A stretch of DNA of 64,000 nucleotides from NCBI GenBank assembly GCA_019096065.1, contig JAGUCH010000001.1, forward strand, positions 8,680,001 to 8,744,000. Reading direction: 5' to 3'. Positions 10,884 to 22,397 of this stretch are shown in pieces. The notes beneath the pieces are model-generated. The model made no database searches and had not been told where the DNA came from. It saw only the letters and a list, made by a program, of their open reading frames with translations. The stretch comes from Paracyclopina nana. Its lineage: Eukaryota > Arthropoda > Copepoda > Cyclopoida > Cyclopettidae. Position 1 is the stretch's first letter. Each line of letters begins with the position of its first letter. Both the position numbers and the translations under genes were made by a program.

Positions 10884-12546
10884 ATGAGACGTAAGAGTGA
10901 ATCGGAAGACGAAGCCCAAGGCTCAAGCTTACCTGATTTTGAGCAGCTGGTGTCCCATATTGGCGAATTTGGATCGTACCAGCGGTGGCTGTATTTCGCA
11001 TTATGGATACCCGCTGGAGCTATGGCCATCGGGATCTATGCGTCAGTTTTCCTGGAGTTTGTTCCCAGCTTCAATTGCTCGGCCTACAAATGTTTGCCTC
11101 CGCCTCAAGATTTGCCAACCTGTACTGTGCCAAAATCCTGGCTCAATGATACCAATAACTGCAGCAGCGTTGCTGATGATGCGTCAATCATCGCGTGCAC
11201 CAATTTCACGTTCAACCAGTCCATGTTCACCAGAACGGTCATCACTGACTTCCAAGCCGTATGCGACCGAAGCTACCTGAAAACCGTGAGCTCCACTGTC
11301 TACATGAGCGGAATGCTATTCGGATCCTTTGCGTTTGGCTGGATCTCTGACTCGTTTGGAAGAAGGATTGCTTTCACCTTGAGCATACTCATGCTGTCTC
11401 TCGGCTCCTCACTGGCTGCATTTTCTGTCAACTATCCAATGTACATGGCTTTCAGATTTATCACCTCCATGGGTGGCATGGCCTCCTTCATGATCTCCTT
11501 CGTTCTGGCCACAGAGTTCATAGGCACCAAGTACAGGACTTTGTGCGGGATCTTGATTGAAATCCCATTTGCCCTCGGTCAACTCTACTTGTGCTTGCTC
11601 GCCTACTTCATTCGAGATTGGCAGACGCTGCAGGTAAATGAGCCCACTCACTCAATTTCTTAGCAGCCAATAATTTGCTTCTATTTTTAGCTCGCCATTG
11701 GGTTGCCGTTTTTTCTGCTGCTTCTCTACCTCATCAAACTACCCGAGAGCGTTCGTTGGGCATGGGCTGTGGGAGAGATGGAGGTGGCGAACAAAGTCAT
11801 ACGTGAGATGGCTGACTTCAACAAAACCCCACTTCCCGAACACTTTATAGCGACGAAATGCCTCCTGCCCAAGTCGGCGGCTGCCAAGAAGAGTGGGCTC
11901 ACTGCTCTGCTCAAGTCTGGCCCTCTTTTGGGAAGACTCGCCGTCATGGCGTTCAACTGGATTGCTGCCACTCTCTGCTTTTACGGCTTGAGCTTGAACG
12001 CGGGCATCGGCTCGAACACTTTCGCGGCCTTCAGCCTCGCGGCCGCCATGGAGATTCCGGCCTACATTCTTTGCGCGATTGCAAGTATTCCGTGCCCCCT
12101 GCTTAACTATGCTAATTTTCTCGTTCCTTGTTTAGACGATCGATCGACTGGGCAGAAAGCCTTTTCTCATCTTCGTCCAGATGCTATGCGGGCTGTCTTG
12201 CACTTTGGCCGGCTGCTTTAGCGACCCAACCACCCGACTGGTCTTCTCTCTGATGGGCAAATTCGGCTCGGCTGCCGCGTTTGCAGTCGTGTTCCTGTAC
12301 ACGGCCGAGCTATTCCCCACCCCAGTGAGGAACTCCTCGATTGGGGTGTGCTCTACCCTCGCGAGAATCGGAGGCATTCTGGCCCCGTCCGTAGCTCAGC
12401 TGGGCTACAAGCACCCCCAAATTCCGTTCCTAATCTTTGGCATCACGACAGTGATCGGTGGCCTGGCTGCCTTCCTTCTGCCAGAGACAAAGGGGAAGAA
12501 ACTGCCCGACTCCATCGAGGAGGCGCTGGAGATGAGCGAAAAATGA
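10884..12546 (+). CDS. SLC22-like organic ion transporter (MFS)
   Basis: This is a plasma-membrane transporter of the major facilitator superfamily, closest to the organic cation/anion (SLC22) group; the substrate cannot be told. Three exons, 10884-11633, 11691-12080 and 12136-12546, give 516 residues, normal for SLC22. After TM1 there is a large Cys-rich extracellular loop with several N-x-S/T sites. Next come the MFS signature FGWISDSFGRR, the PESVRWAW loop after TM6, the second signature TIDRLGRKP, and YTAELFPTPVRNSSIGVCS in the C-terminal half. Intron 1 is 57 bp, GT-AG. Intron 2 (55 bp) keeps frame only if its donor is GC (GCAAGT), that is, a GC-AG intron. The conserved continuation into DRLGRKP supports this junction. 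Confidence 0.93.
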
Positions 12547-13627
12547 GGAAATTTCGTTAGGTGGTATCCACTCGTTTATTGTTTGTTTATTTGGACACAT
12601 CAGAAGAGCCACACAACAATAATCGAAAATAGACGGGAAATCGTAAAAAATAATGCTCGATGATAATTGATAGATTAATTCGTCTTTTGCGGCTGTGATT
12701 ATTACTACAAAAAGATGGCATAAAAAATCCACAAGTTGAAAAAACATGGCTGACTAGATGTAGCAGTAGTGGTGTAGTAGTAGTACGTAGAAACTGGAAT
12801 TGCAGCAGTTCACTCTCAACTCAGTATAAAAACGAATATATATGGCTTCGTTCGCAATTTTGGGCGGGTCATGTTTTTTTCTTTCTTGTTCACAATCGTT
12901 GCAAAATATTGAGGTTGTACAAAGTTTTGCTCCAAATCTCTACAAAAAATGTGACGATAAGTAGCGTACAAAATCGACATCAAAAATAGGGCGAATTATG
13001 GGATACTCATAATAGCTTATCTGACTGTATAATAATGAAGTTGCCGTAGTTTCTTCTTCAAATCAAAAACAACAATTAGTAAATCATCACGCGCGTGCTG
13101 TTTATCAAAAATCCTCCTCACACTAATGTGTCAATTATTAGTAACAGATAGTAATCACATTCAAGGTGCAAAAGTAAGTCCTAGTTCACTAGAGTTGAAA
13201 AATGGTGGTCTAGAATTCGGAATTAGCAATAATTAAGTTATGCTTTTGTAGTCCTATATGTACAGATTTCCTTATTTATGTTTTTTTTTCTATGGAAAAA
13301 ATTCCGTCGCAATGGTGTGTTTTCCTTTAGTATGCTTCTAAGCATGCAAGTTTTTACTCGGGGTGGATGATGTGCAGCAACAAGCATTCTTTGTATCAAG
13401 AATTCAGTGCCGGCATTTAGATAACGTACAACAACAAGCATTTTTGTCAACTTGGCGGTGGGTTCACTACATACGGCAGTGAAGCGAAAATCCCTGTATT
13501 TTGCTGAGATTTGGCGTGCGCTCGCATCCACCGTACAATAATGGATTTTTTTGTCACATGTGAAGAAATAATGCTCATTATTGTACAGTTGGCAACTTGA
13601 TAGTTCTTCTTCAATTAAAAAAAAGAC

Positions 13628-13697
13628 TTAACCGGGATTCGAACTTGGGTCTGCTGAGTGAAAGGTCTGAACTATCCCAATGTACTAATTGATTTCA
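13628..13697 (-). repeat. tRNA-like sequence (tRNA pseudogene or SINE head)
   Basis: Read on the - strand it holds a good pol III B-box-like core (aagttcgaatccc), an A-box-like tagttcagacc upstream, and a T run just downstream. The T-arm stem pairs poorly and the D arm is too short for a working tRNA. It therefore looks like a decayed tRNA or the 5' head of a tRNA-derived SINE. Confidence 0.4.
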
Positions 13698-14171
13698 CAA
13701 ATTTAATTGCACATTATGGCATATTATAAAAAATGATGACTTTCCATTCTAGGAAAGTCTTCCTTGTAACTCCTAATAAATAATAAAAACAGTCTTCTAA
13801 AACATTCTCATTTGAGAAAAGTCTTCCAAGATCTTTTTTTTTAAAGTCTTCTGAGAAAAGATTTTTTTTTAACAAAATTCAAATTTTTTTCGAGACTTCT
13901 TTGCAAAAAAAACTTTTATTGATCTTTCTAAATAGCCAAATTCGTCATTTTGGTGCTTTTTGAAAATATTCCGGCGAAATATTTCCCTAAATATCTGGTT
14001 ACCCTGCAAGTGCTGAGCTTTTGATGGAGATGCGCGCGCGCGATTGACCGCAAAGTTTTACCTGCAAACGAGCTATCTTTTTTAAGGCCAATTTAATAGG
14101 TAAATTAATCAATTTTAAGCATTAAACAGTACTATTGGGACTTTTAACCGTCACGAAGCTGACAAAAATGT

Positions 14172-14321
14172 CAATACTGTCCTGATGACTCGTCCATATA
14201 GGGTTTTTCGCTCATTCGTAGTAAAATTCCAGATCACTCGTGGCTTCGCCACTCGGTGATCTTTCATTTGACTACTCATGAGCGAAAAACCCTATATGGA
14301 CTCGTCATCAGGACAGTATTG
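14172..14321. repeat. 150-bp near-perfect palindrome (MITE-like)
   Basis: The 44-bp ends (14172-14215 and 14278-14321) are inverted copies that differ at two adjacent bases. The arms include ccatatagggtttttcgctcat. The inner part pairs again around cgtggcttcgcca, so the whole element can fold into one long hairpin. No open frame and no clear target-site duplication were found. It fits a short non-autonomous foldback element, younger than the one at 6305. Confidence 0.75.
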
Positions 14322-14945
14322 TTACAATCTATGTAGGGATACAAGAAGAGAACAGAGCGGATAAAAGGGCTGGTTTTGCATGAAAAAATATACGTGGGCC
14401 TGAATAGAATTAAACTCTGGAGGGAGGGGTGGAAGCGAAAAGAAAAGGCCAAAAAAGCAAAAGTGACGCTTAATGATTTGGGCTAATGAAAACACTGACT
14501 CACGAGCAGAAACAATCGTTACCGAGTCATATTTCCACGCGCATGGCTGGTAGTAAAAAGTTTGCATCTTCGATAAAAAATTTAGCAGAATTCCAAAAAA
14601 GCCTTTGCAAAATTCAGTAGTATCAAAATCGAGTTGGTAAATATTGCCATGGCTGAAGAGAATAATTGAGTTGTCTAAAAAACGTTAATTTCATGTTGCA
14701 ATGTATCAAAAAGGACATGAAATTGAGCTTTTTAAAGAAGGATGAGGGTGGGTAAAAACTGTTGGCAGGTGGGATCATCATAGAAAGGCGCATTTTTCCT
14801 GGATGATGGCAAGGCTTTTAAATAGTGTATAGTACGTTGTTGTTAGTTAGAAGAACCATGATGCCTAATATTAGTACAATAGTAGTAGTAGTAGAAGTGT
14901 TTTAGAAATATTGACTAAAATTGGTAGTTAATTGTTTTCCTATTC

Positions 14946-17900
14946 TCAACACCATCGGAACGGAACGGTGCGAGGTCGGTCTGCACCCTCCTTGACCAAC
15001 GGCTTATGAAATTCCCGACCAGGACGTGAATGAATATTAGCCCAGCATTGCTCGCAGTAGTACTGAAACGGAATGAAGAAACACATTTACCAAGCGCTCG
15101 GCAGTCAGAAGATGATTTCTCGGTAATTGCAGCCCATGATTTTTTGGCCTCGTTAGCCTCGGTTTTCCCTCAAAAAGACAAGCGCAGTGAGTGACGGCTT
15201 TGGTGCTAGCTAACTGCCGCGCACAGTGGGCTAAAGAGCCCCCAAACCGCACCCTTCCCGCAGAGCACTTTAATTTGCTGCCAACTGTTCTCCAGTGTGG
15301 TGGTTGAGCTAGTTGTTGTGGGCCATTAGGCGAATTCTTTGTGCATGAGCAAAGTGAGAATTTGGGCAGAAGACCACCCCGATGAACGAGATGTAATAAT
15401 TGTCTCATTAGATACGGTGAGGTGGCTTCTTATACCTGCGGGCTAACAATGTAACAATCATCTTGAAAACCCTTCAAGCACCCAAGCACCTTTTTTACGC
15501 CGCAAAAATGGCGGCTGTCAAAATTTGACAACTCTCTTTATACCATGTTTGACCCGGCCACTCCAAAGTGCTAATAGCGCTTTTCCTGACCTCCATCCAA
15601 GCTCAGTGCATCAAAAAAGATTGGATTGGAGAACGAAGTTGAGCTGCAAAAGAGCAGTGCGCAGGCTTATTTTCGCCCAGGCAAAGCTATTTAGTGTTGT
15701 TGCGTGCCCAACTGCAATTTCACGACTTTTCTCAGCGCCATTAATCAATTTCTCTTTGAGGCCTTCGAGAATTTGTTGACTCAATTATCCATGTTGGTGG
15801 CATTATTTATGGGTCAGCAGCAGACTTTTAAATTGGCATTCCATCATCGGCCAGATTGAAAAGGAATGCAATTTAGGTGTAAATAGTCGCTCCTGGGGGG
15901 CGTCAAGTTTACCTACTTTGGACCTTGTAATCAGCCACGAAAGAAGCCGAACCTACCGCAGCTGCTGAGGGAGGCACAGTGGGACACAAGCACCTCTCTA
16001 TACATATAGTAGATAATATCATAGCATGATTAGCCACTCCACCAGGCTGATTCATCACCACTAAATTTGAACTGCGTGTGTGTCTCAATAACTGTTTTTG
16101 ATGTATCTGTGCGTAGTGGCCAAGCTGCTGGCAGTTTCACTTTTCACCCCCAATTACGACTTGGAGCAGAGACCAGATTCGGCTAGGTGACAATTTGCAG
16201 AGATCACTCACGCGACTTTTGACCGCACGCATCGCTCTAGTGCTTCTAATTTAGTTTCACAAAAGCCGACCTCTGCCTGGCGTACAAGAAACAAGCCATA
16301 TAACACGGACTGCTTATTACTTAGTGGGAGAAAAGCCGTCGATATTTTTTGCTGTTGTCATACCTGCAAACACGTGACATTTGCACAGAAGAACGGCGCA
16401 AATTTTCCGCCACATCTCGCTCCCTGACATTCATCGCACAGCTGATCATCCAATACATAGGGCTTGACCTCAACCTGAAATAATTTGAAAATCAAGCGCC
16501 AGTTCAACTAAATCCAGGGGAAAAGTCTTACTCTCTTGTCAATCTCTCCGTGTTGAAGCTGGACAAACCGTGCACTGATTGCAGCTATGTAGCTCTGCTG
16601 GTTTGAGAACGCCACTCGGCCTGCTCCCTTGGGATACTTGAGCTCCGGATCGGTGTCGATGCCGGCATAGCAAACACCCCCGTACAACCGGTCCATAATC
16701 ATGGCCAATTCAACTGGAAAGTAAAGTCCGGATTGGAGAGGCGGAGTTCATTCCGGATCCCGCACGATTTCTTTCAGTACCTGCTTTCAGCGGCCTCGGC
16801 ACTCCCCCAACGAACACTGTTTTCCTAGGATCCAGGGGCAGTGAAGCATCCAAGACAAAGTCGGCATCACTCAGGCGCCAAGGTCGAATTTGTACCGGCT
16901 TATCCTTGATGGTGGGGCTTGACACGCACAAGTAGAGCTTGTCGTCATCTTGGATGCAAGCATCAATCAATGCCTGAACAGATGACTCATCCTGGAAAAA
17001 TTCATATGCACAATGAACAACCTTTCTTCTGACTGATCACGCAGGTGAATCGATTCTCTCTCGTAGGAGAATTAAGCCAATAATTGGAAAACACCCTACT
17101 CAACATGGGAAAGCAACACCTACCTGAAAAAGCAGGAATGCATATCCTTTGGGGGGAAAGTAGGACTTGCTTTCGGCTTTGTGCGGCCAATCCACGACTA
17201 ACGGCCCGAATCGTCTGAAGCTGGCTGTGATTTCGTCCTCGTCAATGTCTGGTGGCAAGCCACCGACAAAAACTTTCCGACTAAATCTTTCATTATTCGG
17301 GTCGAATCCGGACCCAGATCTGGGAGACGATCTGGATGAGGAAAAGAATCCGGATGAGCTGTTGGCATCGTAGCCTCCAGATTCATCGTTGAACTCCTCA
17401 CCTCCGAGGGGCATAATACCCTTGCCTGAAACGGGAAATTTCTCGCATTAGAAGAAAGCGTTGAAACGACTAATCAGCACGAATTTTGTGAGCACCACCA
17501 ATTTCACACTTAGTCAACACACTTAGACACCATGATACAAAAAATGCTCTGAAGTACCTTTCATGTGGTAAGAATTGCTAAATGGAGGTGGACAACCTAA
17601 TATGCAAAAAAATTTCAAATGTTATAGCATTGGATTTATGGGTAGCCCTACCTTTTTGCCCCGAGTCTGGGCCCATAAATCCACGAGGCTGATCACCAGG
17701 CAAAAATTGCTCTAAACTTCTCATGGAGTCCAACGGACCATTTCCTCCCACCATTCGGTCCTGAAATTGATTTCAGCTGCTTACTGGAGCCTTCGTCACT
17801 CGGGCAGAAACTACTCACTTTATATTGGTTGCCTCCATGGTGCTGGCCATAAGCACCAAAAATCTTGTTCCTTTGGCCTCCCAAAGAGCCCATGCCACCT

Positions 17901-18691
17901 CCCACTCGTCCTCCTCTGTGGCATCCTCCCCAGCCTCCAGGGCTCATGTTGGGAGGCATGCTGGAATTATGACTAGGACTGCCCCAGCCACCACCGTAGA
18001 CTCCTCGTCCCATCATGAACAAGTTTTGCTGTTGTTGATGCTGTTGTTGCTGATGCTGTTGCTGATGCTGCTGCTGCTGATATTGACGTCCGCCCATGTT
18101 GTATTGCTGCCCGCTATAGTTATTCATTTGCCCACGGGCTCCCCTCATGGTTGGGATTCCTGGGGGCAAGCCTGAGGGAGCTGCCATCATTGGTGGCGGT
18201 CCATAGTTAATGTTCATGGAATCCTGATCCCAGTTGTTATGGCTGCTCTGCACTCCATTATTCCTAAAGTAGTCAAACTTCATATCTTGCGAAGGCTGCT
18301 GCTGTGGCTGCCCTTGGGGGCCGTCATACAAGTACTCGTCATTGTTCTTGTGGTTGGGACTACCGTTGTTGCCGCCCATAAAAGCGGACTTGTTTGATTC
18401 TTGGAAGTTGGCCAGGTTATTCACTGACTGGGCTGGCTCGTCGTTGCTGAGATTCTCTTCAAGATCTTTGGTAGCTGCCTCCGGTTCTTTGGTGATTGCC
18501 TCGACAGAGGAGTCGCCATTTTTCACGGGACTAGGAGCTGCAATGTCGGAATCCTTCGTACCGTTGGTTCCGTTCGTGCCATTACTAAGGTTGACTCCAT
18601 TCTCTTTGGTGGGGGTTTCTGACAATTCAAGGCTCAACGAGGACTCCTTGCTGCCATTTGCGCTGCCATTAGTTTCTACTTGACTCTGCAT
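14946..18691 (-). CDS. orb2: Orb2 / CPEB2-4-type translational regulator
   Basis: This is a cytoplasmic RNA-binding protein that recognises CPE-like motifs in 3' UTRs and controls polyadenylation and translation. Eight exons are joined in frame: 18691-17819, 17760-17652, 17596-17558, 17425-17124, 16991-16781, 16713-16532, 16474-16364 and 15062-14946. The product is 647 residues. The N-terminal exon is Asn/Ser/Thr/Gly-rich, with a Gln/His tract near residues 200-225 like the prion-like region of Orb2. RRM1 starts near SRKVFVGGLPPDIDEDE and RRM2 near KTVFVGGVPRPLK. The C-terminal zinc-binding ZZ-type domain has CDECQGARCGGKFAPFFC and CEQCWANIHSRPGREFHKP, and the protein ends VPFRWC. The ATG at 18691 opens the large exon. 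A 39-nt microexon sits just before the RRM1 exon. The only large intron is the last (1.3 kb). Confidence 0.96.
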
Positions 18692-21033
18692 TGTAATTCC
18701 TCTTGCTCACAAAGTTGTTGAACAGTAATTTCTTTATTGCACTGGTCCTCTTTTCTGGATTCCAAAGTTCGAGCGGTCCACCTTAGTCACGAATCCATCC
18801 TGGAACAACATAACTTTCACTACCAACATTGCATAAAAAACCTGCAACTTTGCTAAGAATGAGAGCAAGCTTTCCCGAGCTTGATGTCGATGCTGCTTCC
18901 CCAGCCAAATTGGCTTGCATCTAAGAAGTTTTAGGACAGAAAGTCTTGAGAACGCGCTTATCTGTGATTATTGCGCGCGTCAACAAATAATTACTGCTCA
19001 CTAATCTCAAGATCGAGTGCAGTGAAGAGGCCGGCTGATGCCTGGCTGAAATGGTAACAGCCGATGCATCTGGCTTTCTTTCCTCTGTGCATTTCCAGGC
19101 CTCTAGGCCTCAAGGCCATAAAACGAGAGGGAGAGTGCAAAAATGCACTTTCTGGGGCCAAAAAAAAAATTGCATTCCTACCCTTAATTCTCCCTTGGCA
19201 GCAAGCACGAGACTCCAATATAGTGATTGCACTGCGGAAACTCCCAAATTGGCTTGCCTGAATTAAAAAGCCACCAGGTCTAGTAAGTGCACAACGCCTT
19301 GATTCGACACGATGTTTTTACGGCACTTGAGAGGATTCTATGGTTTAACGAGAAGAAAGCTCTCCTATGTGACCTTAATGCTTTTGCGCAAAAAAAAAAG
19401 CTCAGTATCCTTATCATAATAATAAAATCGTGCGTTGTTAATGTGTAAAAATTGTCGTGCTCCAAAAGTTTTACTTGGCTTCGAGCAAAGCAGAGTAAAA
19501 ATGAACTGGGGTTATTTATAGGCTTGAGCTTGAAAAAAAAACCGAAGCGGTGGTTGGGGATCGTAAAATAGGCAATTAATTGGGCCAAAGAGCTCCTTCT
19601 CACCTGATGTGCTGAGCGTCTTGGCCTCTATATATTGTGATATTTGATCAATAGAGGCAGACGAAGTGTTGGGATTTTGACGTTTTGTGTGTCAATTGTA
19701 GCCGAGTGCAGCAGTCGTCGTTGCCGAGAACTTCAGCTGACTTGAAGCAGCCTCGGCGGCCCAGACAGAAAGCGAGGCCAGAGCGCGCCCGCCCTAGCTT
19801 CTCCTATTTTTAGATGCTGCCTCCAAATCAGCCTATGCACGTACCTGAGTTTCGAGGAAAAGGCCCAAGAGAAGTTGTGAAGCCAAATGGTGGAGTGGTC
19901 TCCCGAGTTATGTGTGCTTCAAAGCGATGATCGCTTTTTACAGCTGCTGGTGAAAAGGGGGTGAAAGCAGGGCCAGCCTACGAAGAAACTCGCACGAGTC
20001 GTCCGTGGCTGGTGGAGACGGGGAAAGCCGGTGCAGCTTTCCCCCTCAAGATGGATCGAAGTCAAGGCATGAGAATTGACGTTTTCCACCGGCTTTCCCT
20101 TTTTGTAGGCTGACAGGGTATTGCACATTCACCACCGGCGACTGCTCCACGTGGTACGTCGCTGCCATCAAAGTAGGGTGGGAAAGTAGGTCACAGATTC
20201 GCCGTGCCACCGCACTGGTTGAGCATACCGGGGAAAACCGGGGGTAAAAGCACCCCCATTCATCAGCGAGCGATTCGCAACTTTTCCAACTGACAATATA
20301 CACAAGGGAAAGCACATTTCCGCCTATGAATAGAGCGAAATGATATAGAGGCTAAATTCTTGGAGATTCTTGATTTCTAGCCCTGGATGACGGAAGGCTA
20401 TGCGAGATCGAGTCGTTGGGAAAAAGCAGGGATTTTCATGCACGGCTTCGCCAGTCCCCTATGTGCAATATGTCTGTCTCCTCTTCCGAGCTCTGGATGC
20501 ACATTGTGAAAGCTCAAATCTTCTTCCTCCTCACGGTGGCAACGAAAATGTCCTTTTGGCTCGAAGTGCATCATCCAAAACTGGTTTGCCTAAATTACCC
20601 TGAAAATCACAGCAACACATCCAATAATTCAATGTTAGTTCCTGTATTTTTTTTTCTTTTCATATTTCATGTTCTTGTAAGTTAGCTCTATCTCGTGTAG
20701 GTAGCTGTTGACAGCTTGTTTCGTGAATTCATCAGAATCTATCACAATAAACGACAATTTGCTCAAACAGTTGTTACACTGAGTACGTATATGCATAGTA
20801 GCACTTGGCAAAAATAACCACTTGTAGGTGATGAGACTTCAGTACAAAAAGTATAAACAAGAGGCTTTTAAATAATGAACGCTATGCAAAAATTCCAATC
20901 TCCATTTTCAGATCAAGCCGTGCAAGGCAGCATACAGCTATCAGGTGCTAAAAGGAAATTGATCCCATTCAAAGCCATGCGCAAAGCGGAAGTAGTAAAG
21001 CGGTGATCACACAACCTCTGACGAGCGCAAAAA
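18692..21033. other. Gene-free region upstream of orb2
   Basis: These 2.3 kb hold the orb2 5' flank and probably 5' UTR, then the 3' flank of the methyltransferase gene. Open frames are short, overlap each other on both strands and carry no motif. I see no RNA gene or mobile element. Confidence 0.5.
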
Positions 21034-21846
21034 TTAAGCTTTCTTCAAAATCGTGTAGTAATGCGTTGTCAGCTTTACGCAAAGCTCCCATTTGATCACT
21101 TCAAGTCCACAAGACATAAATATGTCCCGCAGCATTTTCTCATCGGCTTCCATGGCAGGGAATGCCGCACTGCCAACAGTGTACATATGTTCTCCTATGG
21201 AACCGTGAATGATGATCAATCCGTTTTGCTTCAGGTACTTGGCCACGTTGCTCAAGGCTTGCTTAAACATATTAGCGCTCACTGCCACTACATCAAACAC
21301 TAAAGATGCGATTATGACATCGAACAGCACTTCGTTGAACCTCCCCTCGAAAACGTTCGAATTAGTCACATCACAGAAAACTACATCCTGCAAGAAGAAG
21401 TAATGCCACCATTTCGGGGACACAATTAAGCCATGCATGGTGTGTCTTACAGTAATTGCGTTCCTGGTTCTGGCTTCAATTTCGTCCACACTGCTATTGA
21501 GCTCGAGGACGCCCAAAAAGTTGAAATAATGGGACCACGAGAATCCACCCGTTTGCTGCTCTTTGAACTTTAGTATCTCCTCTCTGTTCGAGGTTAAATA
21601 GTCTGCCATGATAATTTGAGAGCAATATTTGCTGGCTGATATGATGTTGGAAATTGAAGGTCCACACCCAATGTCGAGGATGATTTTTTTGTCACCTGAT
21701 CCCAAAATCGAGGGCACTGTGTCACTAAATGCTCGGTCGAGGAATTCAGTCCATTCAATTTTCACATTGGAACACCAAGTGGACAAATAAGAGGGAGAAT
21801 AGTACGAGTCTAAGCTTCGATGCAACCTTGCAAGATTCTCAGACAT
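21034..21846 (-). CDS. NNMT/PNMT/TEMT-family SAM methyltransferase
   Basis: This is a class I S-adenosylmethionine-dependent small-molecule methyltransferase of the nicotinamide/phenylethanolamine N-methyltransferase family. The methyl acceptor cannot be told. It is a single uninterrupted exon. The ATG at 21846 gives 270 residues, close to the ~264-residue NNMT; an in-frame ATG 39 nt upstream is less family-like. Motif I is LDIGCGPSISNIISA. It is followed by MADYLTSNREEILKF and FSWSHYFNF, which match the family's TDYxxxNRxELxKWL and FDWSPYxKF blocks. SLVFDVVAVS corresponds to the post-II region. The lack of introns, unlike its neighbours, could mean an old retrocopy or simple intron loss; the frame is intact. 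It is divergent from the HSPA12-like gene, with about 550 bp between start codons. Confidence 0.88.
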   Translation of the reverse strand: MSENLARLHRSLDSYYSPSYLSTWCSNVKIEWTEFLDRAFSDTVPSILGSGDKKIILDIGCGPSISNIISASKYCSQIIMADYLTSNREEILKFKEQQTGGFSWSHYFNFLGVLELNSSVDEIEARTRNAITVRHTMHGLIVSPKWWHYFFLQDVVFCDVTNSNVFEGRFNEVLFDVIIASLVFDVVAVSANMFKQALSNVAKYLKQNGLIIIHGSIGEHMYTVGSAAFPAMEADEKMLRDIFMSCGLEVIKWELCVKLTTHYYTILKKA

Positions 21847-22397
21847 TTTGAATGAGCTTGCCAAAATCAAGGGAGAAAGCTGCAAAAGTGCTCAGCTTGC
21901 ATTTTTAGTATTTCTGAAAGCATCCTTATGAAGATTTCTTCAAGATGTTTTCCCCACTTTGTAGCTTAGCACGCAACAAAAACAACTTAGGCAACAAGCA
22001 GGAAAACACCTAATAACTATGTACATATTTTTGAGTTTAAATGAACGGGACATCACTTGCATAAGACTAATAACGAATTTCAGTGATGATTGGTTTCATG
22101 CTCACTGAACAGTGACAAGAGTTAGCCTCATTGACATCATAGCGCCGAATGGCCCATCTCATCTAACCAATCCATCTTGAACAATAATTTAGAACTGGAT
22201 TCTCAAAATATTTGCCATGACAAATAATTCCTAGCCTAAGACAAGTTCGTATCAGAAAAAAAAGAGTTGGGGCTTTGATAATAGGGTATATGGGTAGTTC
22301 CTAGGTCATAATAATTTGGCGTCACTCAGCTCTACTCGAACAGCAAGTGTGATAAAAAATTTGTGTGAACCATATACACAGTGCTTAGTGAAATAAC
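21847..22397. promoter_or_regulatory. Shared divergent promoter region
   Basis: These 551 bp separate the start codons of the methyltransferase (-) and the HSPA12-like gene (+). Both promoters must lie here or overlap the neighbouring 5' ends. A TATA-like gggtatatggg lies near 22285. There is no coding signal. Confidence 0.4.

Larger units (their letters stand above)
12547..14945. other. Convergent intergenic region, likely 3' UTRs
   Basis: About 2.4 kb between the transporter stop and the orb2 stop carry no coding signal. On the - strand AATAAA signals occur near 12573 and 12583, which would suit a long orb2 3' UTR. The stretch also holds a tRNA-like sequence near 13630-13690, T/A-rich simple sequence with repeated aagtcttc-like words at about 13740-13920, a 150-bp palindromic element at 14172-14321 and short TAG repeats near 12770 and 14880. 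Confidence 0.5.
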
